64,000 nucleotides of DNA from CAVYTF01 sp963771435 (GCA_963771435.1 CAVYTF010000009.1:372001-436000), one strand, 5' to 3'. Positions 8,680-17,517 are shown, counted from the stretch's first letter. Notes: a model not told the origin generated them from the sequence alone. Made by a program: numbers and translations.

Positions 8680-9711
8680 ATGGCATATTTTAACTGGAAC
8701 GATACCATCAATTTATTCACAAAGCTCACCTCCCGCCGTTTGTGGAACGCCGGCAAGGTCATGGCAAGTTACCAGTTAACAAAGCTCACCAAAAAGCCCG
8801 TCCAGTGGGGCTATCCCGTTTCCATTTCTTTTGAACCAACCACCTCCTGCAACCTCCGCTGCCCCGAGTGCCCAAGCGGCCTCCGCGAGTTTACGCGGCC
8901 TACAGGCATGTTAAAGAAAGACTTCTTCAGCCAAACCATTGACGACATTTACAAAGACCTCCTCTACCTTGTCTTCTATTTTCAGGGCGAGCCCTACCTC
9001 AACCCCGATTTTCTTACCATGGTCAAATATGCCCATGACAAAGGCATTTACACCGCCACCTCCACTAACGCACATTATTTAACGGACGCAAAAGCAAAGC
9101 AAACCGTCGAAAGCGGGCTGGACAGGCTCATCATTTCCATAGACGGCACCACGCAGGATGTCTATAAACAATACCGCATCGGCGGCCACCTGGACAAGGT
9201 CCTCGAAGGCGCCCGCAACATTGTCAAGTGGAAAAAAGAACTAAAAAGCAAAACCCCCTTTGTCTTCTTCCAGTTCCTCGTAGTCAAGCCAAACGAACAC
9301 CAGGTCGAAGATGTAAAAAAGCTCGCCAAAGAAATAGGTGTTGATCAGGTACGTTTTAAAACAGCCCAGGTCTACGATTACAAGAACGACCCTAACCATC
9401 TCATCCCCACCAACGAAAAATACAGCCGCTACAAAAAAGACAAAGACGGCAACATAAAAATAAAAAGCGGCCTCCAGAACCATTGCTGGCGCCTGTGGAG
9501 CGGCAACGTCATCACCTGGGATGGCCTCGCAGTCCCCTGCTGTTTCGACAAAGATGCCACCCACCAGCTCGGCAACCTCAAAATGCAGTCCTTCAAACAG
9601 ATCTGGAACAACGACAACTACAAACAATTCCGCCGCGAGCTCACCACCAGCCGCAAAAACATAGACATCTGCGCTAACTGCAGCGAAGGCCTGAGTGTCT
9701 GGGAAGATTAA
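8680..9711 (+). CDS. Radical SAM/SPASM domain protein
   Basis: The product is 343 aa. The radical SAM 4Fe-4S motif CxxxCxxC is in TTSCNLRCPECPSG (about 53-66). The C-terminal SPASM-type cysteines are in NHCWRLW, VPCCFDKD and ICANCSEG and would hold one or two auxiliary clusters. SPASM enzymes mostly modify peptides or anaerobic sulfatases. No precursor peptide or sulfatase gene is nearby, so the substrate is unknown. An exact TAAATTTG box at 8665-8672 lies 7 bases before the ATG, which suggests a very short leader. The gene has a higher C content than its neighbours on both sides. Confidence 0.88.
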   Translation: MAYFNWNDTINLFTKLTSRRLWNAGKVMASYQLTKLTKKPVQWGYPVSISFEPTTSCNLRCPECPSGLREFTRPTGMLKKDFFSQTIDDIYKDLLYLVFYFQGEPYLNPDFLTMVKYAHDKGIYTATSTNAHYLTDAKAKQTVESGLDRLIISIDGTTQDVYKQYRIGGHLDKVLEGARNIVKWKKELKSKTPFVFFQFLVVKPNEHQVEDVKKLAKEIGVDQVRFKTAQVYDYKNDPNHLIPTNEKYSRYKKDKDGNIKIKSGLQNHCWRLWSGNVITWDGLAVPCCFDKDATHQLGNLKMQSFKQIWNNDNYKQFRRELTTSRKNIDICANCSEGLSVWED

Positions 9712-10057
9712 TTTGATTTACCCATAACTCGTTACTCAGCTAATTCAGGACATGCTTTTAACAACTTAAATAGTGTCGCGTATTGAAACAAGTGATCGGC
9801 TAACAAGATAATAAAAGGATATGTTGCAATAACTGACATATAATGGTTGATATATCACAAAATTCCTGTTTTTGTTATATATCTCACTATCATAAAATTG
9901 GAAACAATTAATAAGAAATATAGTTTTGTTTTTATTTCTATTGTTAGTAGAGGCAGAATATTAGTACAGCGTTGCTTAAGGAATAATCAAAGCTTCGGCA
10001 GAACTAATACAGGCAGCTTATGTCTCGAAGAAAGAAATTATCTTAAATTATTCAAAA
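9712..10057. other. Gene-free stretch, nothing recognised
   Basis: This is AT-rich DNA between the radical SAM gene and a small secreted protein gene. No tandem repeat, terminator hairpin or conserved RNA shape was recognised. An open frame from 9847 to 10110 has no protein-like features. Confidence 0.5.
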
Positions 10058-10576
10058 ATGAAATTAGTACTACTTCTTTTTATTCCATTCATTGGTTTCT
10101 CACAAATTAAACTTCAAAAAATAAGTTTGTTTGACAGCCATGTTCAAATGCAGATTCCTGCAAAACTTTCCGCGGTTACAAACGATATATGGGTTCTGAA
10201 ATATCATGATAAACCAAAACCTATGCTTGCCCTTTCTGATGAAAATGGGGAAGTAAATCTTATTGGTGATTCCACAAACCAGCGTGCATCAGAAAGTCAA
10301 CTGGCATCTTTCAAGGATTATGAATTAGCAAGTACCAAAAAAAGTAGGTCTGACGCACAGATTTTAGATCAGGGAATAAAAAGTATCAACAATAAAAATG
10401 TAGCATTTATCAAGTTTATTACACAAGCCTCTGACCAGAAAATTTTCAACTACTATTTCTTCACTATTTACAAAGGGAAAATATTATTTTTTACATTTAA
10501 TTGTATTGAAAAATTGCAAAAAGACTGGGAACCTATTGCTGATAATATTATAAATTCTTTACAGATTTTAAATTAA
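10058..10576 (+). CDS. Secreted protein of unknown function
   Basis: The product is 172 aa. A short signal peptide, MKLVLLLFIPFIGFSQ, is followed by a compact alpha/beta domain (KISLFDSHVQMQIPAKLSAV through EKLQKDWEPIADNIINSLQI). The pattern of an early SHVQMQIPAKL strand and a late helix ending in a mean-time-of-search phrase like WEPIADNIINSL resembles PsbP/DUF1795-type periplasmic proteins, but the match is weak. There are no active-site motifs. It lies 27 bases upstream of the DinB-like gene on the same strand and may be cotranscribed with it. Confidence 0.65.
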   Translation: MKLVLLLFIPFIGFSQIKLQKISLFDSHVQMQIPAKLSAVTNDIWVLKYHDKPKPMLALSDENGEVNLIGDSTNQRASESQLASFKDYELASTKKSRSDAQILDQGIKSINNKNVAFIKFITQASDQKIFNYYFFTIYKGKILFFTFNCIEKLQKDWEPIADNIINSLQILN

Positions 10577-10603
10577 TTCATTTACAATCAAAATCAAATA
10601 CGA

Positions 10604-11071
10604 GTGCCATTCACGACATCCCAAACCACCCGCCTCCAGCATCAATTAGAAGGTTTAATTGATTGGCTTAATGAATTAAGCGACACCCGTTTAAAACAGG
10701 AAATAACCCCCGGCAAATGGACCATCTGGCAAAATGCCGCCCATCTCATCTCTTATCAAAATGTCTTTCTTTCAAGAATGAAAAAACTATTGGCTGAAGA
10801 CAACCCAACCTTCGACAGGTTTGTCCCCGACTTCGACCCCCAGTTCTTAGAATATCAACAACTTGATAAACAAACATTAATACAAAAAGGCACAGAAATA
10901 CGAACCCAAATAAACACCCTTCTCTTTTCCCTCAACGAAACCCAACTCCACAGAACCGCCCAACACCCCCTCTACGGCAACAACACCCTCCTCAACTGGA
11001 CAGAATTCTTCCTCCTCCACGAAGCCCATCATCTCTTCACTATCTTCAAACTCAAACAAACCCCTCAATAA
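10604..11071 (+). CDS. DinB-like four-helix protein
   Basis: The product is 155 aa from GTG 10604. The helical pattern and histidines fit the DinB/YfiT-like metalloenzyme fold: GKWTIWQNAAHLISYQN supplies the first His, and LLHEAHHLFTIFKL near the C terminus supplies the others. Members are metal-binding proteins, some of them thiol transferases such as bacillithiol transferase. A specific reaction cannot be given. No ATG is available before the conserved start, so GTG is preferred. Confidence 0.75.
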   Translation: MPFTTSQTTRLQHQLEGLIDWLNELSDTRLKQEITPGKWTIWQNAAHLISYQNVFLSRMKKLLAEDNPTFDRFVPDFDPQFLEYQQLDKQTLIQKGTEIRTQINTLLFSLNETQLHRTAQHPLYGNNTLLNWTEFFLLHEAHHLFTIFKLKQTPQ

Positions 11072-11115
11072 AACATCCATCAAAATCTCTATTCCATAGC
11101 AATGCCCACCAGGTT

Positions 11116-11148
11116 CCCACTCAATGCCCACTCAATGTCCACTCAACC
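11116..11148 (+). repeat. 11-bp tandem array (3 units)
   Basis: Three consecutive 11-bp units read CCCACTCAATG, CCCACTCAATG and TCCACTCAACC. They lie between the DinB-like gene and the GHL10 gene. The period matches other 11-bp arrays in this window although the sequence is unrelated. Confidence 0.7.
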
Positions 11149-11248
11149 CCACCTGTAAATAATAAGCATTTCAAATAAAAACTGTTAAATAGCTTCTTTC
11201 CACTTACTAAACCATCCCCCACCCACCCACTATCCTTACCTTAGCACT

Positions 11249-12823
11249 ATGATAAACCGCAGGCGATGGCTAATTCTTTTTACTCTTTACCTGTTACTTT
11301 TTACTTCCCCAGCCTTTTCCCAACCCAAATATGAGTTCCGTGCAGCCTGGATAGCCACCGTTGCCAACATGGATTGGCCAAGCACTAAAGGCCTGCCATC
11401 AGATGCACAAAAAGCCGAATTCACTAACATACTTGACGCCCTCCAGCGCGACGGTATGAATGCAGTAATAGTTCAAATACGCCCCAGTGCCGATGCCTTT
11501 TACGATTCCAAATATGAACCTTGGAGCGAGTATCTAACCGGTAAGCAAGGCGTTCCCCCTAACGCATACTATGACCCCCTTCAGTTCATGATTGAAGAGA
11601 CACACAAGCGAGGCATGGAGTTTCACGCCTGGATAAACCCTTACCGAGCTGTTTTTCACCTGCACAGTTCTTCTGTCGCTGCTAACCATGTTACCAAAAT
11701 ACATCCAGACTGGTTCATTACTTATGGCGACACAAAATATTTCAATCCTGGCCTGCCTGAGGTGATGCTTTACCTTGAAGGCATTGTCCGCGACATCCTG
11801 ACCCATTATGACATTGACGGCCTGCACATGGACGATTACTTTTACCCCTATAAAATTGCAGGAAAAGAGTTTACAGACAACAGCACTTATCTTAAGTATG
11901 GCAACGGCTTAAGCAAGGACGATTGGCGCCGCAGCAACTGTGACAGTATCATAAAGTACATTCACGAGATAATTGTTGCAGCCAAACCGATGGTAAAGTT
12001 CGGCATTAGCCCCTTTGGTGTGTGGAGAAACAAAAAGGAAGATGCTAACGGAAGCAACACCACTGCGGGCACTAATGATTATGACGGTTTATATGCTAAT
12101 GTTTTGCTCTGGCTCAGAGAAGGATGGATCGATTACGTTGCTCCGCAGCTTTATTGGGAAATAGGCAACAGCAAATGCGACTATGAAACTCTTGTGCAAT
12201 GGTGGGGCGACCACAGTTACGGCAAACATGTTTACATAGGCCATGGGCTATATAAGGTTTTTGATCCTGAGTATAAAAACACCTGGTCTAATATACCTGA
12301 TGAATTGCCTAACCAGATATCCATTCTCCGTGGGAACCCCAACATCCAAGGCAGCGTCTTTTTTAGCTCGGGGGACCTGCTGAGAAACCCCAACGGCTGG
12401 CAGGACAGCCTGCAAAATAATTATTACAAGGAACCAGCCCTCTACCCCCCTATGCCCTGGATAGACAGCGTTGCGCCACAGGCCCCTGACATCCTAAAAA
12501 TAAAAACGGAGAAGAGTGACGGCGCCGCGAGCCTAAAAATAGAAGGTAAAGAGCATAATGACAACGAGACCGAAACAATAAAAAACTATGTAGTTTACTT
12601 TACAAACAACCTTGCCACACTGGGCACTGTGCCGAAGCTCATTGTTCCTGCGGATAAAAGCAGACGGTTCGCCCTGAACCTCACCGATGCACAAATTCCT
12701 GCGGCGTGGGAGCATTGTTATATTGCCATTACCTGTGTTGACAGAGAAAACAATGAGAGCCGACCCAGCAATGTGGTGCAGTTGCGCTTTAAAGACGACA
12801 GGTGGGAGGAAGAAAGAAGATAA
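11249..12823 (+). CDS. Secreted GHL10-type glycosidase-like protein
   Basis: The product is 524 aa from ATG 11249. The signal peptide is LILFTLYLLLFTSPAFSQ. The catalytic barrel starts at FRAAWIATVANMDWPS and contains the family hallmarks VIVQIRPSADAFYDS, FHAWINPYRAV, DIDGLHMDDYFYPY and FGISPFGVW. These match the glycosyl-hydrolase-like 10 family (PF02638, formerly DUF187). Related proteins act on de-N-acetylated amino-sugar polymers, but the substrate here is not known. A beta-sandwich resembling fibronectin type III follows after about residue 420. The codons for the signal peptide are made of TTTTTACT-like repeats that also occur in intergenic DNA at 34840-34895. Confidence 0.85.
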   Translation: MINRRRWLILFTLYLLLFTSPAFSQPKYEFRAAWIATVANMDWPSTKGLPSDAQKAEFTNILDALQRDGMNAVIVQIRPSADAFYDSKYEPWSEYLTGKQGVPPNAYYDPLQFMIEETHKRGMEFHAWINPYRAVFHLHSSSVAANHVTKIHPDWFITYGDTKYFNPGLPEVMLYLEGIVRDILTHYDIDGLHMDDYFYPYKIAGKEFTDNSTYLKYGNGLSKDDWRRSNCDSIIKYIHEIIVAAKPMVKFGISPFGVWRNKKEDANGSNTTAGTNDYDGLYANVLLWLREGWIDYVAPQLYWEIGNSKCDYETLVQWWGDHSYGKHVYIGHGLYKVFDPEYKNTWSNIPDELPNQISILRGNPNIQGSVFFSSGDLLRNPNGWQDSLQNNYYKEPALYPPMPWIDSVAPQAPDILKIKTEKSDGAASLKIEGKEHNDNETETIKNYVVYFTNNLATLGTVPKLIVPADKSRRFALNLTDAQIPAAWEHCYIAITCVDRENNESRPSNVVQLRFKDDRWEEERR

Positions 12824-12864
12824 TATAGCAGCGATCTGAGTAGGGGTAGGGCTGCCAATATAAT

Positions 12865-12985
12865 GGATTTAGTATGGCTTTGCCATGCCTTAAACAGGGC
12901 TTTGGCAGGGATGTGGCATGAAGCTACATCAGTATAAGTTCAGTATAAGTACAGTATAAGTTCAGTATAAGTACGGTATAAGGGG
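12865..12985 (+). repeat. Dispersed repeat, family 2 copy A, with 11-bp tandem tail
   Basis: This lies in the gene-free stretch 12824-13360. A head of about 65 bp (ATGGCTTTGCCATGCC, then GGCTTTGGCAGGGATG, then TGGCATGAAGC) is followed by four and a half 11-bp units alternating AGTATAAGTTC and AGTATAAGTAC. The reverse complement of 33421-33541 has the same head and tail. Confidence 0.7.
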
Positions 12986-13229
12986 GTGATATTTTGGTAT
13001 TTTGAATGAAAAAAGGATAAAAATTACGAGTTCTATATTGTCAGATGCCTGGTTCCTGGCCGCCGTTTGAGGTTTCAATTTGAAACGTTAAAGCTTTATA
13101 TTCCTCATATTGTTCCTATTAATGCATTGGAAAGGCGGTAATGCAGCCAAATAGGGAGCTGCGATGTCCTTATAGTACGCAGGCTAAGCTAAGAGAGATC
13201 GGGAGAAATGCCGGTAAGGGCGGATCTGT

Positions 13230-13276
13230 GCAGGGTTCAATATCATTCAGAAGGGACTATGGAATGAAGACCCTGC
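13230..13276 (+). repeat. Inverted-repeat element, left of the NTF2-like gene
   Basis: GCAGGGT at 13230 is inverted as ACCCTGC at 13270-13276, with about 33 bases between. The inner sequence contains CTATGGAATGAAG. A second element of the same plan lies at 13860-13905, on the other side of the 13361-13816 gene. Confidence 0.45.
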
Positions 13277-13360
13277 TTCGATCAAGGGCGAAAAACTTTT
13301 ATATATTTGGAGTTATGGGCAAGCATAGTTGGAACCCTACAAACATTTAAAATTAGAAAA

Positions 13361-13816
13361 ATGAAAAATATATTCAAGAAAAACGGAGCTGCATTCTTTT
13401 TATTGATCAGCCTGATCTTGCTTAACTGCAACTGTATGAACATGGGCAAAGGTGAATTTCCTGAACAAATGGTTAGAGATTATTATGCGGCATATGAGAA
13501 AAAAGACTGGAGCATAATGGAGCCTATTCTTGCTAAGGAATTTACTTTTACAAGCCCGGCCGGCGATGATCGTATTAGTTTAGCACTATATAAGGAAAGG
13601 TGCTGGCCGAATGCCTATAAAACCAAAAAGTTTGACCTGGAAAAGATCATTGTTGATGGAGATGTGGCGTATGCAACTTACAATGGCTGGACGACGGACG
13701 GCAAATTGTTCAGGAACACTGAGCTTTTTAAATTTAAAGACGGGAAAATAATCTCGAATGAATGTTTCTTTGGGACGGGTGTAAGTTTCCCTAATAATGC
13801 TAATGCGGGAAAATAA
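13361..13816 (+). CDS. Lipoprotein with NTF2/SnoaL-like fold
   Basis: The product is 151 aa from ATG 13361, chosen because it gives a clean signal sequence (MKNIFKKNGAAFFLLISLIL). The Cys in LLNCNC is a likely lipid-attachment site. The mature part has the SnoaL/NTF2-like layout: the helix MVRDYYAAYEKKDWSIMEPI, the strand pair EFTFTSPAGDDRIS, and the late strands VAYATYNGWTTDGKLFRNTE and FKFKDGKIISNECFFG. Such proteins bind small ligands or act as weak hydrolases, but no catalytic residue can be assigned. The gene is flanked by a pair of inverted-repeat elements. Confidence 0.75.
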   Translation: MKNIFKKNGAAFFLLISLILLNCNCMNMGKGEFPEQMVRDYYAAYEKKDWSIMEPILAKEFTFTSPAGDDRISLALYKERCWPNAYKTKKFDLEKIIVDGDVAYATYNGWTTDGKLFRNTELFKFKDGKIISNECFFGTGVSFPNNANAGK

Positions 13817-13859
13817 GACAAATCTCTTTACTCTTCGCCTTGGCAATATAACGAACCAA

Positions 13860-13905
13860 CGCAGGGTCTCATGCTATACACGGGCTATGCAATGAAGGCC
13901 CTGCG
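13860..13905 (+). repeat. Inverted-repeat element, right of the NTF2-like gene
   Basis: CGCAGGG (13860-13866) is inverted as CCCTGCG (13899-13905), and the inner part contains GCTATGCAATGAAG, like the element at 13230. It is followed by AGACCTTGTTGCGACTAAAG, which recurs imperfectly at 14164 (AGACCTTGTTGGGATTAAAG). The rest of 13817-14200 contains no gene. Confidence 0.45.
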
Positions 13906-14130
13906 CTGACCAAAGACCTTGTTGCGACTAAAGAAAGACGCTTTCGGAGAAAAAGGTAACTTAATGGCATATTGGAGATATGCTTTTATCTTTACTTCGA
14001 GGTGCGCTGTGCTAACACCTCGAAGAACCGGTTGTTAGTGTTTTATGAGGGAGTTGTTGTTTGATGAACAAATATAATTTTGTTCGTAGGGGTTGGGATT
14101 CTCGCAGACGGCGCTGAAAACGGTGAATTT

Positions 14131-14151
14131 CGGTGGGTGTGACACCCACCG
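14131..14151 (+). repeat. Perfect 9-bp hairpin
   Basis: CGGTGGGTG, a TGA loop and CACCCACCG form a perfect stem. No T tract follows, so it is not a standard terminator. It lies 49 bases before the start of the next gene and could be a REP-like or regulatory hairpin. Confidence 0.55.
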
Positions 14152-14200
14152 ATAGAGAAAATGAAGACCTTGTTGGGATTAAAGATATTTAAACAGAGAT

Positions 14201-14623
14201 ATGAAAAAAGTACTACTGATATGTTGTTTTTGTTATTTGCTTTGCCTTAATTCTTCAGGGCAAAGGGTAACATATAAAGATTTAGTCGGCACAGCTTGGT
14301 TTACCGAAGATACTTCTGCTTCACAGGCAATGACTTTTAGATTTATGGATAGTACACATCTTTTGCTGTCTTCATCTATTCCAAAAATTAATATGACTGA
14401 AGAAAGTATCTTTAGCTATTTATTAGACACTTCTTCTGACCCAACGCTGTTACATTTTGAAGGTGTAAGTAAAGAAAACATAAGAATTAATAGTTATCTT
14501 TTTATTAAGATCGAAAATAACAGTACGTTGAAATTACAAGGCGATTGGAATGGTAGTAAACCAACAAAGTGGGATGATAAGGAAACAGATAAAAACACTT
14601 TAGTTACGACAAGAGTTAAATAA
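14201..14623 (+). CDS. Small secreted protein of unknown function
   Basis: The product is 140 aa. The signal peptide is MKKVLLICCFCYLLCLNSSG. The mature part contains LVGTAWFTEDTSASQAMTFR, RFMDSTHLLLSSSIPK and NNSTLKLQGDW, which suggests a small lipocalin-like beta barrel of the type that starts with a GTW strand. No ligand or enzyme motif is visible. It is convergent with korA (48 bp between stops). Confidence 0.65.
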   Translation: MKKVLLICCFCYLLCLNSSGQRVTYKDLVGTAWFTEDTSASQAMTFRFMDSTHLLLSSSIPKINMTEESIFSYLLDTSSDPTLLHFEGVSKENIRINSYLFIKIENNSTLKLQGDWNGSKPTKWDDKETDKNTLVTTRVK

Positions 14624-14671
14624 TGTACGCCAATATCCAATCTCCTGTTTTTTGACAAAATAACTATAGCG

Positions 14672-16519
14672 CTATAGCATTTTCTTTATTTCATCAACCA
14701 GTTCGCCTTTGGTTATGGGGACGCCCATGATTTTGTGGTAGCCTTTGGCATCTACCAAATAGATGTCGCGGATGATCTTTATGAGTTGCCCGTTGTTTAT
14801 TTCGGGGATGAGTACCTTTTCAAAGTTCTTTAATATGTCCCCGAGGTTTTTGGGGAAGGGGCGTACATAACGCAGGTGGGCATGGCTGACCGCATGCCCT
14901 GCATTCTGCAGTTCTTTTACTGCGCTTTTTATGGCGCCGTAGGTGCTGCCCCAGCCGAGGACAAGCAGCTTTCCTTTTTCGGGGCCGCTGTCGAGTTTCT
15001 GTTCGGGGATATATTCTGCGATCTTATCCACCTTCTCCTGCCTTATTTTTACCATTAACTGGTGGTTGTCAGCTTCGTAACTGATGTTGCCCGTGATGTT
15101 TTCTTTTTCGAGGCCACCGATGCGATGTTCCAAAGCAGGAGTGCCAGGCACTACCCATGGACGTGCTAATTTTATATCACGCAAATAAGGTTGAAACTGG
15201 TGTTCACTTTCTCCTAAATCAGTTTTGAACTTCACTTCGATCTTTGGCAGGCCATCCGATTGCGGAAACTTCCATGGTTCGGCGCCGTTTGCTATATATC
15301 CATCACTTAAAAATATAACAGGCGTCATGTGCTGAACGGAAATGCGCACCGCTTCGTAAACGGCATCGAAGCAATCGCTGGGCGTGGAGGCGCTAATAAC
15401 GGGCATGGGGCATTCGCCGTTCCTGCCGTAATATGCCTGCAAGAGGTCGCTCTGTTCGGTCTTTGTTGGCAAGCCTGTGGAGGGGCCACCGCGCTGTACA
15501 TTGACAATGATGAGGGGTATTTCCAACATGACGGCAAGCCCCATGGCCTCAGCTTTGAGTGCCATGCCGGGGCCGGAAGTGGTGGTTACGGCAAGGCTGC
15601 CGCCATAGGCTGCACCTATGGCTGAAGTGATGGCTGCGATCTCATCTTCGGCCTGGAACGTGCGCACACCAAAGTTTTTGTATTTACTGAGTTCGTGCAG
15701 AATATCTGAAGCCGGCGTAATGGGATAACTGCCGAGAAACAATGGCAGGCCGCTTTTTTGAGAGGCGGCGATGAGGCCATAGCTTAAAGCCTGGTTGCCC
15801 ATGATGCTGCGGTAAAGGCCAGAGGGGAGTTTCGCTTTTTCAACACGATATCTTGAGGTGAAGGTTTCTGTAGTGTCGCCGTAGTTATACCCTGCCTGCA
15901 ATACTTTGATATTGCTTTGGAGAATGGTTTCTTTTTTACCGAACTTCTCTTTGAGGAAGTTGATGGTGTTGTCGAGGCTGCGGTTGTACATCCAGTAAAG
16001 GAAGCCGAGCACAAACATGTTCTTGGCGCGGTCTTTTTCTTTCATGCCCAGATCAGTAAACTCTTTGAGCGCCTCACGGGTCATTTTGGTAACATCTATT
16101 TGTATTACTTCAAAATCATCGAGGCTGCCGTTTTCCAAGGGGTTGATGCCTTCAGGATAATTGGCAAGGCGGAGGTTTTTAGCATCAAACCCTTCTATGT
16201 TGGCAATGATCTTTCCGCCGATCTTTATATTCTTTACATTGACTTTAAGCGCCGCGGCATTCATTGCTACGAGTACGTCGCAAATATCACCGGGCGTAAA
16301 TACCCTGTCGCTGGAAAAGCGCAATTGATAGCCACTTACGCCGGGTACCGTGCCAACTGGGGCGCGTATTTCAGCAGGGAAATCAGGGAAGGTTGCAAGG
16401 TCAATGCCAAGCAACGCTGTATTGTTCATAAACTGTGAGCCTGTCAATTGCATTCCGTCGCCGCTGTCGCCGGCAAACTTGATAACGACATCCTGTAAGA
16501 GAATTTCTTTTGAGTTCAT
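14672..16519 (-). CDS. korA: 2-oxoacid:ferredoxin oxidoreductase, fused gamma/alpha subunit
   Basis: The product is 615 aa from ATG 16519; the frame is open further upstream, but MNSKEILLQDVVIKFAGDSG is the family N terminus. Residues 1-190 form the gamma domain (GDSGDGMQLTGSQF, PDFPAEIRAPVGTVPGVSGY). The rest is the alpha domain (FLGSYPITPASDILHELSKY, VTTTSGPGMALKAEA, QRGGPSTGLPTKTEQSD). It belongs with a thiamine-diphosphate beta subunit to make acyl-CoA from 2-oxoacids (usually 2-oxoglutarate) with ferredoxin reduction. The expected beta gene is not adjacent and not in the window. A 14-bp palindrome, CTATAGCGCTATAG, overlaps the stop codon. Confidence 0.9.
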   Translation of the reverse strand: MNSKEILLQDVVIKFAGDSGDGMQLTGSQFMNNTALLGIDLATFPDFPAEIRAPVGTVPGVSGYQLRFSSDRVFTPGDICDVLVAMNAAALKVNVKNIKIGGKIIANIEGFDAKNLRLANYPEGINPLENGSLDDFEVIQIDVTKMTREALKEFTDLGMKEKDRAKNMFVLGFLYWMYNRSLDNTINFLKEKFGKKETILQSNIKVLQAGYNYGDTTETFTSRYRVEKAKLPSGLYRSIMGNQALSYGLIAASQKSGLPLFLGSYPITPASDILHELSKYKNFGVRTFQAEDEIAAITSAIGAAYGGSLAVTTTSGPGMALKAEAMGLAVMLEIPLIIVNVQRGGPSTGLPTKTEQSDLLQAYYGRNGECPMPVISASTPSDCFDAVYEAVRISVQHMTPVIFLSDGYIANGAEPWKFPQSDGLPKIEVKFKTDLGESEHQFQPYLRDIKLARPWVVPGTPALEHRIGGLEKENITGNISYEADNHQLMVKIRQEKVDKIAEYIPEQKLDSGPEKGKLLVLGWGSTYGAIKSAVKELQNAGHAVSHAHLRYVRPFPKNLGDILKNFEKVLIPEINNGQLIKIIRDIYLVDAKGYHKIMGVPITKGELVDEIKKML

Positions 16520-16610
16520 ATGGAGTTCTGTATATTTTTCAAAAAAGTTTGTAAAGTTAAAGAAGTAAAAAATAAGCACAACATTTTAAACATACAAGTT
16601 TGCACTCAAT

Positions 16611-16618
16611 TATCTTTG
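16611..16618 (+). promoter_or_regulatory. Candidate -7 promoter box TATCTTTG
   Basis: TATCTTTG matches the Bacteroidota -7 consensus TAnnTTTG and lies 17 bases before the ATG at 16636. The -33 element is weak (TTTA about 22 bases upstream). It would drive the NodB-like gene. Confidence 0.5.
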
Positions 16619-16635
16619 CGCTCAATTTTAAAAAC

Positions 16636-17517
16636 ATGATAAAGTTAATAAGAGCGACACTATTGGGAGCATCAATTGTATTTTCTTTAGCGGCAGTAAG
16701 CCTGACCGCTACATCCTGCCACAGTGGTTCTTCCAAAAATGATAAAGATACTATTGCGATCAAGATAGATACAGTGCCAAAGATAACGGGCATTGCGCCA
16801 ATAAAAGAAGACAGCAGCAAGCAGTATATATTCCTGACTTTTGATGACGGCCCGCAGCCTCCGGGAACACGAAATGTATATGACCTGTGTAAGGAGCTTG
16901 GCGTGAAAGCGAGTTTTTTTATGGTAAGCGACAATGAGATGGCAAATGTTCGTACAGGAGCAGTTAGTCCCGAACGGGCCGCTCTTGTTGACAATATTCG
17001 CAATGCCTACCCCCAATTGTTACTTTGCAACCACAGCACAACACATGCTTTTAACGGTAAGTACTCTTTCTTTTACAACCATCCTGATTCTGCGCTGCAG
17101 GATTTTCTGAAAGCGCAAAAGTTTTTAAATGTCCGTTATAAGATCATACGCCTGCCCGGCAACAGTGTTTGGGTAAGGCAAGATGAAATTTCTTCAACCA
17201 AACAGTGCCATGCTGTAAGCAAACTGCTGGACAGTTGCGGCTACAACGTAATTGGCTGGGATGTGGAATGGGCTTATAGTTTAGGCAAGGGGCAGCAACA
17301 TCCTGTTGAAAGCGCTGACAAAATTTTGGCAATGATAGATCACGCTTTGAATAACTATACGCATACCCGTAATAATGTAGTTCTGCTTACACATGACCGC
17401 CTTTTTGTGCAGCCTGCAAGCGTGGACAGCCTGCGAAAAGTGATCCTTGCTTTAAAAAATAATCCACATTATGTATTGGAAACCATTGATAAATATCCAA
17501 AGCTTAAAACTCAATAA
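16636..17517 (+). CDS. Polysaccharide deacetylase (NodB) family lipoprotein
   Basis: The product is 293 aa from ATG 16636. The signal sequence IKLIRATLLGASIVFSLAAV leads to a Cys in TATSCHSGSS, a weak lipobox. The NodB fold starts with FLTFDDGPQPPG (metal-binding Asp pair). The two metal histidines are in LLCNHSTTH, followed by RLPGNSVWV, and the catalytic-base region is IGWDVEWAY with a late VVLLTHDR. CE4 enzymes remove N- or O-acetyl groups from peptidoglycan or other glycans; the target here is unknown. It is transcribed away from korA from a shared 116-bp gap. Confidence 0.85.
   Translation: MIKLIRATLLGASIVFSLAAVSLTATSCHSGSSKNDKDTIAIKIDTVPKITGIAPIKEDSSKQYIFLTFDDGPQPPGTRNVYDLCKELGVKASFFMVSDNEMANVRTGAVSPERAALVDNIRNAYPQLLLCNHSTTHAFNGKYSFFYNHPDSALQDFLKAQKFLNVRYKIIRLPGNSVWVRQDEISSTKQCHAVSKLLDSCGYNVIGWDVEWAYSLGKGQQHPVESADKILAMIDHALNNYTHTRNNVVLLTHDRLFVQPASVDSLRKVILALKNNPHYVLETIDKYPKLKTQ

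Noticed and set aside
13141..13350. 69-aa gene upstream of the NTF2-like lipoprotein
   Set aside because: It covers an inverted-repeat element, has no domain and no convincing start context.
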